A stretch of DNA of 7,689 nt, taken from positions 1 through 7,689 of the forward strand of contig JAEUVL010000122.1 of assembly GCA_016786965.1 (NCBI GenBank), read 5' to 3'. The notes beneath the pieces are model-generated. The model ran no database searches and was not told where the DNA came from. It saw nothing but the letters and a program-made list of their open reading frames with translations. This DNA is from Chitinophagaceae bacterium (GTDB taxonomy: Bacteria > Bacteroidota > Bacteroidia > Chitinophagales > Chitinophagaceae). Made by a program: the position numbers and the translations under genes. This document shows positions 1 through 4,523 of the stretch, one piece after another (the stretch's first letter is position 1; each line of letters begins with the position of its first letter).

Positions 1-183
1 AAGTACGAGTTTGGCAAACTGGGAGCGGCAAAAGCGAAGCGCTTATCTAGGCATTTGGGATTTGACACAGTGATTGATACACCAATGACCATTGCCGAGA
101 TAGCCAACCCGCATGAAAAGAAGCAGGAAGTAAAACAGACAGAAGTGATTGGTTTCCGGTTGCCGGAGACATTGATGAATTGA
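1..183 (+). CDS. C-terminal 60 residues of an unidentified protein (partial)
   Basis: The first reading frame is open from the window edge to a TGA at 181-183 and gives 60 residues; the start lies upstream. The fragment is basic and alpha-helical in look, beginning KYEFGKLGAAKAKRLSRHLG and ending IGFRLPETLMN, with a charged stretch HEKKQEVKQ in between. I do not recognise the family, and no catalytic motif is visible in this tail. It is on the same strand as the tRNA-like RNA and slipin gene that follow. A component of an RNA-repair locus (Ro60/TROVE, RtcB or a nucleotidyltransferase) would make sense here, but nothing in these residues shows it. No terminator-like hairpin with a T-run directly follows the stop, so read-through into the RNA region is possible. 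Confidence 0.65.
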   Translation, partial: KYEFGKLGAAKAKRLSRHLGFDTVIDTPMTIAEIANPHEKKQEVKQTEVIGFRLPETLMN

Positions 184-312
184 GTTCTTTAAAATATTGC
201 GTGATGCAAAAATGAGGTGTATGCTTTCTTGCAGCAACCCAGATGAGTGTTTTTAAACACCATAGTGCAGTTGCTATAGCAATCTGTATGCTGTTGCTGA
301 TGAAACATATAT
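184..312 (+). other. Non-coding leader with two small perfect hairpins upstream of the tRNA-like RNA
   Basis: No supported reading frame is present. Two small inverted repeats are visible: 247-251 pairs with 256-260 (5 bp, 4-nt loop TTTA), and 271-282 is the perfect palindrome TTGCTATAGCAA. The stretch 201-216 also holds a short TTGC/GCAA dyad. These could be the 5' part of the structured RNA, an operator, or chance. I see no convincing Bacteroidota promoter (TTTG plus TAnnTTTG), so the 5' end of the RNA is undefined. Confidence 0.35.
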
Positions 313-382
313 CGCCAAACGCTGGTGTCATGGGTGCAACTCCCGTCTCCGAGAAAATCGGAGTAGCTCAGTTAGTTAGAGC
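313..382 (+). ncRNA. tRNA-like module A: hairpin, T-arm, closed acceptor stem, D-arm
   Basis: The anticodon-like hairpin pairs 313-317 with 323-327 (5 bp, one G-U). The T-arm pairs 330-334 with 342-346 around the 7-nt loop TGCAACT, one base away from a normal TTCAACT loop. The acceptor-like stem pairs 347-352 with 358-363 (6 perfect bp) around GAAAA. The linker TA at 364-365 matches tRNA positions 8-9. The D-arm pairs 366-369 with 379-382 around AGTTAGTTA, which lacks the usual GG. An alternative to the first hairpin is a closing stem: 321-324 pairs with 384-387 and 316-318 with 390-392 across a 2x2 internal loop. That would enclose T-arm, acceptor and D-arm, much as a Y RNA stem would. Confidence 0.7.
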
Positions 383-495
383 ACAGCTCTTGTTGCGGGT
401 TCGAATCCCGTTTACACTCCGAAAGGCTGGTGTAATCGCTCAATGGTAGAGCACTACATTGAAGATGTAGCGTAAAGCAGAAGTACACCGCTTCT
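383..495 (+). ncRNA. tRNA-like module B: mini-hairpin, canonical T-arm, closed acceptor stem, D-arm, GAA anticodon arm, terminal arm
   Basis: A 3-bp mini-hairpin (383-385 with 391-393) stands where an anticodon arm would be. The T-arm pairs 395-399 with 407-411 around a fully canonical TTCGAAT loop. The acceptor-like stem pairs 412-418 with 429-435 (7 bp including one T-G), and an inner CC/GG closes a GAAA tetraloop at 421-424. The D-arm pairs 438-441 with 449-452 around AATGGTA, which keeps the GG needed for D-loop/T-loop contact. The anticodon arm pairs 454-458 with 466-470 (5 perfect bp) around TTGAAGA, reading GAA (Phe) with T33 and a purine at 37. The last arm pairs 479-483 with 491-495 around TACACCG, T-arm sized but without a T-loop. 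Module B has better tRNA landmarks than module A. Confidence 0.72.
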
Positions 496-531
496 TAAAA
501 AATGGTGGCAGAATTAAAGTTGTTGTTGTTT

Positions 532-592
532 GCCTGCTGATTTACCCGGTTTAGCCGGCTCTATATCAGCAACCCGGTAAACACTTGCAGGC
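532..592 (+). ncRNA. 61-nt imperfect foldback with two mutually exclusive pairings
   Basis: Bases 532-537 (GCCTGC) pair with 587-592 (GCAGGC), and 541-546 (TTTACC) pair with 576-581 (GGTAAA), giving a long interrupted hairpin. A competing fold uses 536-541 (GCTGAT) with 565-570 (ATCAGC) and 546-549 with 555-558 (CCGG/CCGG). Both folds use bases 536-541, so only one can form at a time. No T-run follows, so this is not a classic intrinsic terminator. It may be a 3' domain of the upstream RNA, a processing site or a leader element for the slipin gene. Confidence 0.45.
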
Positions 593-627
593 TGTGAAAA
601 ATCATGTGGCCGGTAACACTTTTTCAG
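574..627 (+). repeat. Imperfect direct repeat CCGGTAA(A)CACTT...CAG
   Basis: Bases 574-590 and 610-627 share the pattern CCGGTAA, CACTT and a closing CAG, with one inserted A in the first copy and TTT in place of G in the second. The first copy is the 3' arm of the foldback at 532-592, so the second copy could compete for the same TTTACC partner at 541-546. Confidence 0.4.
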
Positions 628-768
628 TAAGAGATTTTTGAACAATTCAATGATCAACGGTTGCGAAACTATTACAAAAAGCATGATAAAGAACCAGCTT
701 CCGTGAATCCCGGGTGGTGAATAACAGCAACTTTATAAAAAAAATATAAACAACCATACTGCATGTAT

Positions 769-797
769 TAATCTGTGTTAATCCGTGTAATCTGTGG
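769..797 (+). repeat. Three-unit 10-bp tandem repeat (TAATCYGTGT type) before the slipin start
   Basis: Three near-identical units stand head to tail: 769-778 TAATCTGTGT, 779-788 TAATCCGTGT and 789-797 AATCTGTGG. I recall this AATCCGTGTAATCTGTGG wording as a dispersed intergenic sequence in many Bacteroidota and some other bacterial genomes, where it gives rise to spurious antisense proteins. It ends 15 bases before the slipin ATG. The period is close to one DNA helical turn, which would suit a protein-binding site, but its role is unknown. Confidence 0.6.
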
Positions 798-812
798 CCA
801 AAAACAAAAACG

Positions 813-1910
813 ATGAAAAAAGTAAAAGTAAACGCCTACCAGGTTGGACTGGTATTTAAAAATGGCGAATACCAGCGGGTATTGCTGACTGGTACTTATT
901 GGTTCTGGAAAAATGAACAGGTATATATCTATGATATTACCAAACAGTTTGCGCCGCCAATAGAGCTGAACATCCTGTTGCAGGATAAAGCACTGGCGGA
1001 TATACTGCAAGTAGTAGAAGTAAAAGACAACCAGATTGTATTAAAGTACGAGAACGGGTTGCTAAATGCCGTATTGCCAAAGGGTCGTTATGTCTATTGG
1101 AAATCTGTAATGCAGTATGATTTTATTAATGCCAGCATCAGCAAAGTGCAGATACCGGCAGAAATTGACAAAGCATTGCTGAGCAAAGCACCGCTGGATG
1201 GCTGGGTTCGTACTACCGAAGTGCAGAGCTATGAAAAAGCAGTATTGTTTGTAAATGGCCAGTTTGAAAAAGTGCTGGAGCCGGGTATGTACTATTGGTG
1301 GAAGAACAGTATTCCCATTTTCGTAGGTAAAGCGGATATGCGTCAGCAACAACTGGAGGTAAACGGCCAGGAGATACTGACTAAAGACAAAGCCGCATTA
1401 CGTATCAACGCCTGGGCACAGTATAAAGTAATAGATATTGAAAAGGCGCTGGTGCAGAACAAAGACTACGACAAGCAATTGTATGTGGCTATGCAACTGG
1501 CCCTGCGGGAGTATGTTGCCGGTTACAACTTTGATGAGTTGCTGGAAAAGAAAGAGAGCCTGGCTCCATTCATTCTGCAGCAAATAAAAGGAAAAGCTGA
1601 AGCATTAGGTGTGGCCGTCAGTGATTTTGGTATTCGTGATATTATCCTGCCGGGAGATGTGAAGGAGATCATGAACCAGGTATTGATCGCCGAAAAGAAG
1701 GCACAGGCCAACACCATTATGCGTCGTGAAGAAACTGCCAGCACCCGTAGCCTGCTGAACACTGCCAAACTGATGGAAGAAAATGCGATGTTGTGGAAAC
1801 TGAAAGAAATGGAATACGTAGAGAAGATCGCGGACAAGATCAGCAGCATCAGTGTGGGAGGTAACGGCCAGTTGCTTGAACAGTTGAAACAAATACTGGT
1901 GAGCAAATAA
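813..1910 (+). CDS. Slipin family (SPFH/band 7) protein, soluble form with triplicated N-terminal repeat
   Basis: This 365-residue protein is a slipin/SPFH-domain protein; the family forms ring-like oligomers that scaffold membranes or partner enzymes. The SPFH core runs from about residue 135 to 300, with typical wording such as EVNGQEILTKDKAALRINAW near 183-202 and DIILPGDVKEIMNQVLIAEK near 275-294. A helical, probably coiled-coil region (KKAQANTIMRREETASTRS onward) and a short Gly-containing tail follow. Unlike membrane stomatins it has no N-terminal membrane helix. Residues 6-33, 70-97 and 137-164 are three copies of a 28-residue unit (NG, VL, G, Y and WK at fixed places). The ATG at 813 is the first usable start; it has only an A-rich leader and no Shine-Dalgarno sequence, as is usual in Bacteroidota. 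To my knowledge such slipins occur beside RtcB/Ro60 RNA-repair genes, which fits the tRNA-like RNA upstream. A clear terminator follows, so it is transcriptionally separate from the next operon. Family call is firm; the RNA-repair role is inferred. Confidence 0.9.
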   Translation: MKKVKVNAYQVGLVFKNGEYQRVLLTGTYWFWKNEQVYIYDITKQFAPPIELNILLQDKALADILQVVEVKDNQIVLKYENGLLNAVLPKGRYVYWKSVMQYDFINASISKVQIPAEIDKALLSKAPLDGWVRTTEVQSYEKAVLFVNGQFEKVLEPGMYYWWKNSIPIFVGKADMRQQQLEVNGQEILTKDKAALRINAWAQYKVIDIEKALVQNKDYDKQLYVAMQLALREYVAGYNFDELLEKKESLAPFILQQIKGKAEALGVAVSDFGIRDIILPGDVKEIMNQVLIAEKKAQANTIMRREETASTRSLLNTAKLMEENAMLWKLKEMEYVEKIADKISSISVGGNGQLLEQLKQILVSK

Positions 1911-1913
1911 ACG

Positions 1914-1945
1914 AACATCCGGTATCATTCGGTGCCGGATGTTTT
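1914..1945 (+). terminator. Intrinsic terminator after the slipin gene
   Basis: Bases 1914-1924 pair with 1933-1943 (11 bp, one T-G, including CATCCGG/CCGGATG) around the 8-nt loop TCATTCGG, and the T-run TTTT ends at 1945. It begins four bases after the slipin stop codon. It separates the slipin unit from the MoxR operon. Confidence 0.85.
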
Positions 1946-1961
1946 AAATACAGAGGCCTTA

Positions 1962-1995
1962 TTTGGGGGATTTGTTTAATTTCAATTTATATTGA
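1962..1995 (+). promoter_or_regulatory. Candidate Bacteroidota-type promoter for the ternary operon
   Basis: The 84-base gap between the terminator and the next ATG must hold the operon promoter if the terminator works. TTTG at 1962-1965 or 1971-1974 could be the -33 element, and TATATTGA at 1988-1995 resembles the -7 consensus TAnnTTTG. Spacing is not ideal for either choice (22 or 13 bases). An alternative -7-like word is TAATTTTC at 2013-2020, but it would leave almost no leader. This is a weak call. Confidence 0.25.
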
Positions 1996-2029
1996 TAATC
2001 CGGTTGCATTCATAATTTTCAACCTAGCC

Positions 2030-2677
2030 ATGGGAAATACTAATGCCGTTGAGAAAACGCCCTTTCTTGAAACTATTGTTCGCCTGCGTACCAACGAAGA
2101 GATTGTAATATTTGAAAAAAAATTTACAACCAGCGCGGCAGAAGAAAAGGAAGTGAGCTTTTTTCTGCAAACAGAATACGAGAATGAATCTCAGGACTAC
2201 CCTCTTACGGCACCGATTTTTGAGCCATCGGCTGCGTTGTGGGCGGCGAAGATCATTTACCTGGGCTCTCAGTTGCTTCTTTTCCGGGAGGAAACCGCCA
2301 GAGATATTCAGGTTCTTTTCCCTGAGTATAAAGATGACGTCACCTCACGAGTACAATTGTCGGCAGATATTTGCCTGCGGTTTCTTCCATGCTTATTGAA
2401 AAAGGTAAAAGAAATTGACCCGAACGACCCGCTTATCCCGCATTTGGAAACTATATTAATCAGGTTCCCCTATAGCGCAATCGGTTATTTTGCTGAATCA
2501 GGCAAACTGCAATTCGACGATCTTTTTTTACAAAATGATTGCTGCAGTCAACTGGTGGTAAACCGGGTAATTGCGAAGAGGGATCGGAATACCGCAGACA
2601 TCCAAAATATTAAACCAATTATAGAATCGGCACTGGGAGATTATCAAAAGATCTTTTGGCCTGGTATTAATTTTTAA
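2030..2677 (+). CDS. bpX0-like small component of a MoxR-vWA-beta-propeller ternary system
   Basis: This 215-residue, acidic, mostly helical protein has no signal peptide and no catalytic motif I can see. It opens with a short strand-rich part (ETIVRLRTNEEIVIFEKKF, residues 14-32) and then has the hydrophobic stretch ALWAAKIIYLGSQLLLF at 69-85, more likely a buried helix than a membrane span. A long helical half ends in GDYQKIFWPGINF. It sits first in the operon, 14 bases before the MoxR ATPase gene. A small protein ahead of MoxR is the place of the bpX0 component in the described MoxR-vWA-beta-propeller ternary systems. That identification rests on position, size and my memory of the family rather than a diagnostic motif. 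The ATG at 2030 has no Shine-Dalgarno sequence but is the first Met of the frame. It may be an adaptor that links the ATPase to a target. Confidence 0.6.
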   Translation: MGNTNAVEKTPFLETIVRLRTNEEIVIFEKKFTTSAAEEKEVSFFLQTEYENESQDYPLTAPIFEPSAALWAAKIIYLGSQLLLFREETARDIQVLFPEYKDDVTSRVQLSADICLRFLPCLLKKVKEIDPNDPLIPHLETILIRFPYSAIGYFAESGKLQFDDLFLQNDCCSQLVVNRVIAKRDRNTADIQNIKPIIESALGDYQKIFWPGINF

Positions 2678-2691
2678 TTCAAATAAAAGTC

Positions 2692-3822
2692 ATGAATGAC
2701 CCGATTTCCAAATTGAACCATGTTCTCTCGTATGTAAAAGAAACTTTTGTCGGCAAAGATGATATAGCCGACCTGCTGGGTATTTGTCTTGTATCGAGAG
2801 AAAATGCGTTTTTGTATGGCCCCCCAGGCACGGCAAAAAGCGCCATCGTGCGCCAGCTGGCAAAATGTATCAGCGGCGGTACCAACTTTGAATACTTGTT
2901 GACCCGGTTTACCGAACCGAATGAGATATTTGGTCCGTTCGATATCAGGCTGCTGAAGGAAGGCGAATTAAAAACAAATACAGAGGGCATGATGCCTGAG
3001 GCTTCAGTAGTATTTCTTGATGAAATATTCAATGCCAATTCTGCCATCCTGAATAGTTTGCTAACAGCTCTTAACGAAAAACTCTTTAAACGCGGAAAGG
3101 AGACGAAGACGCTGCCTGCACTAATGTTTGCCGGTGCCAGCAACGTGCTGCCTGAAGATGACGCGTTGAATGCCTTATTCGACAGGTTTTTGATCAGGAT
3201 TAATTGCGACTATGTCAATCCCGATTTGCTGCAACAAGTGCTTTTTGCAGGAAGAAAACTCGAAAACCCGGAGGGCAGTTTTCCTGAAATATCAGCGGAC
3301 GAGATACGCCAGCTTCAGCGTGAATGCAAACAAGTGGACCTGGCAGCGGTATATGAAGTGTATATCAATACGATTTTCAGCCTCAGGAATGCCGGTATAA
3401 GTATCAGCGACCGGCGGGCGGTAAAACTCCAGAACATTATTGCCGCCAGTGCTTTGCTTTGCGGCAGAACAGTGGCAGTGCTTTCCGACCTGTGGGTGTT
3501 GAAACATATTTGGGACACTGAAGAACAAATAGAGCTTCTGGAAGGGATCATCAACAACATCATTGAAAAAGATGATAGCGCTAATATGCATCCGCAGGCC
3601 ATGCACAACCGGTCTCCTAACCCGGAAGAGCTGATGAAAGATGTGAAGATTCTTATGGGAAAATGGCAGCCGTCGGTGCTGAAACTGGAGGAGCAGAATG
3701 TGGTGAAGGATAAACTTCGCTTTTTACAAACCCGTTGCGACTGGATCAAGAACCCGGAGCAAAAACAATTTGTACAACAGGAAATTGATGTGTTATGGAA
3801 GAAAATGCTGCAGACAATTTAG
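2692..3822 (+). CDS. MoxR-type AAA+ ATPase (RavA-like), motor of the ternary system
   Basis: This 376-residue AAA+ ATPase of the MoxR/RavA branch uses ATP hydrolysis, as a hexamer, to remodel partner proteins and usually works with a vWA-domain protein. Visible motifs: Walker A GPPGTAKS at 43-50, Walker B VVFLDEIF with D110/E111, sensor 1 around N151 in FAGASN, arginine finger R165 in LFDRF, and sensor 2 SDRRAVK at 239-245. The EPNEIFGPFDI segment at 75-85 is typical of MoxR/RavA. All catalytic residues are intact, so it should be active. After the AAA+ lid a helical C-terminal part (about 260-376) replaces the triple-helix/LARA region of RavA. It starts 14 bases after the upstream stop with an A-rich leader, and its last 28 bases overlap the next gene, which implies translational coupling. 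Cytoplasmic. Family call is certain; the substrate is unknown. Confidence 0.93.
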   Translation: MNDPISKLNHVLSYVKETFVGKDDIADLLGICLVSRENAFLYGPPGTAKSAIVRQLAKCISGGTNFEYLLTRFTEPNEIFGPFDIRLLKEGELKTNTEGMMPEASVVFLDEIFNANSAILNSLLTALNEKLFKRGKETKTLPALMFAGASNVLPEDDALNALFDRFLIRINCDYVNPDLLQQVLFAGRKLENPEGSFPEISADEIRQLQRECKQVDLAAVYEVYINTIFSLRNAGISISDRRAVKLQNIIAASALLCGRTVAVLSDLWVLKHIWDTEEQIELLEGIINNIIEKDDSANMHPQAMHNRSPNPEELMKDVKILMGKWQPSVLKLEEQNVVKDKLRFLQTRCDWIKNPEQKQFVQQEIDVLWKKMLQTI

Positions 3823-4523
3823 TTACATATATCACGAGGATACCCGTGGCAGAGGAGGCTTCTATCGCTTTTATCCGGCATTGGAAAAACCTGGGCGTTG
3901 CTTTCGATGGAGACACCATTTGGATGAAGGGATTTTCGCAGGAGCAGATTAATTCTCCCAGCCTCCGGCAGATTCCGTATGTCGAATTGTACGAACAAAA
4001 AGGCGGGTTGCTTTTCAAGAAAGGCAAACTGGTGCCGGAAAGAAAAATACCGGGGGGATTGTTATGGAACCCGGTTCAGCGGGCATTCCCGGTATTGCCG
4101 GGCGATCTGAACCACAATTATTTCGGCATACAACAGAAGCTGACGATGCGCATCGTACCAGCTCCGGATGAGCAGGCTGCCACGGCACTGCTAACGGACA
4201 AGATGATAGCAAAGGACTACGTTACAAGATCTGCCGCTGTGAGGCTGCAACCGCTTCGCTGGTGCCTTATCGGGGATAAAGCTTTTTTTTCAGGTACGCC
4301 GCTGCTCAGTATTCCCGGGGTTGCCTATTGGGAATACCAAGGAAATTATTTGCCGGCGGGTTACCATTTCGAATTCCCCACGCTGGCCAAACATATCTAT
4401 CGAAGACTTTCTCCGGGCGGAGAAAGCAAAATATTATGGTTTTCAGACAGCAGCTATTTGCTGTTACCTGTAAAAAACCTGGTGCCGCTGTCTGTAAGCT
4501 CAGCCAGGTTAAGCATTCAATAA
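3795..4523 (+). CDS. bpX1-like component of the ternary system
   Basis: This 242-residue protein has no enzyme motif, signal peptide or membrane helix that I can see. It is rich in aromatic and beta-strand-like segments (YVELYEQKGGLLFKKGKLVP near 62-81, YFGIQQKLTMRIVP near 109-122, AYWEYQGNYLPAGYHFEFP near 177-195), with a helix-like patch around ATALLTDKMIAKDYV. It lies between the MoxR ATPase and the vWA protein, where bpX1-type proteins of MoxR-vWA-beta-propeller systems sit, and a non-catalytic bridging or targeting role is a reasonable inference. The ATG at 3795 starts inside the end of the ATPase gene (28-base overlap). No other in-frame ATG occurs for over 100 bases, which supports this start. 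Its stop codon shares one base with the next start (TAATG). The bpX1 label is from context and memory. Confidence 0.62.
   Translation: MEENAADNLVTYITRIPVAEEASIAFIRHWKNLGVAFDGDTIWMKGFSQEQINSPSLRQIPYVELYEQKGGLLFKKGKLVPERKIPGGLLWNPVQRAFPVLPGDLNHNYFGIQQKLTMRIVPAPDEQAATALLTDKMIAKDYVTRSAAVRLQPLRWCLIGDKAFFSGTPLLSIPGVAYWEYQGNYLPAGYHFEFPTLAKHIYRRLSPGGESKILWFSDSSYLLLPVKNLVPLSVSSARLSIQ

Larger units (their letters stand above)
313..495 (+). ncRNA. Tandem, circularly permuted tRNA-like RNA (Y RNA/YrlA-like candidate)
   Basis: Consecutive arms can be drawn with almost no unpaired spacer: hairpin 313-327, T-arm 330-346, acceptor-like stem 347-363, D-arm 366-382, short hairpin 383-393, T-arm 395-411, acceptor-like stem 412-435, D-arm 438-452, anticodon arm 454-470 and a final 5-bp arm 479-495. 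In a normal tRNA the acceptor strands are the two ends. Here the 3' acceptor strand runs through a GAAAA or GAAA loop straight into the 5' acceptor strand, so the order is permuted and the acceptor end is closed. A closed acceptor next to T- and D-arms is, from memory, what the tRNA-mimic module of bacterial YrlA RNAs looks like. The protein-coding frame across it is a shadow. Alternatives are decayed tRNA genes or an uncharacterised RNA class. Transcript ends are unknown. Confidence 0.78.
496..768 (+). other. Non-coding stretch between the tRNA-like RNA and the slipin gene
   Basis: No supported protein gene lies here. The left half contains the foldback at 532-592 and a related direct repeat at 610-627, described separately. 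From about 630 to 768 the DNA is AT-rich and I see only short A-runs (for example 736-749) and nothing with convincing structure. A promoter for the slipin gene presumably lies in the 640-760 part, but I could not place one with confidence. Confidence 0.4.

Noticed and set aside
297..357. Hammerhead ribozyme core (CTGATGA at 297-303, GAAAA at 353-357)
   Set aside because: The words needed for the core are present, but the bases next to them do not pair to form stem II or stem III. The GAAAA is already the loop of a perfect 6-bp stem.
358..420. A single ordinary tRNA gene starting at GGAG and ending ACACTCC
   Set aside because: It has a D-arm and a perfect T-arm, but between them only 12 bases where an anticodon arm and variable loop need over 20. 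No usable anticodon exists, and the acceptor ends pair better in the permuted order with 347-352 and 429-435.
425..432. GGCTGGTG resembling the 5' end of animal Y RNAs
   Set aside because: Eight bases are too few, and they are explained by the acceptor 2 stem.
243..449. A 68-residue reading frame
   Set aside because: It runs across the tRNA-like arms, resembles no protein and ends inside module B. The structured RNA explains the sequence better.
428..490. A functional tRNA-Phe(GAA)
   Set aside because: Acceptor, D- and anticodon arms fit, but only 13 bases remain between the anticodon arm and the 3' acceptor strand, so there is no T-arm. It cannot be a normal elongator tRNA.
479..502. Intrinsic terminator at the end of the tRNA-like RNA
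   Set aside because: The 5-bp stem is followed by TTAAAAAA rather than a T-run on the + strand, so it does not look like a terminator for that direction.
184..812. CRISPR array or insertion sequence in the non-coding region
   Set aside because: The repeated parts are tRNA arms of differing sequence, without regular direct repeats and spacers. No transposase or terminal inverted repeats are visible.
1523..1918. Antisense frames of 131 and 107 residues over the slipin 3' end
   Set aside because: They are complements of the well-conserved SPFH coiled-coil region with no start signal or family resemblance.
4328..4522. A 65-residue N-terminal extension of the vWA protein
   Set aside because: It lies wholly inside the bpX1-like gene in another frame. 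The ATG at 4523 gives the typical TAATG coupling and begins the recognisable protein.
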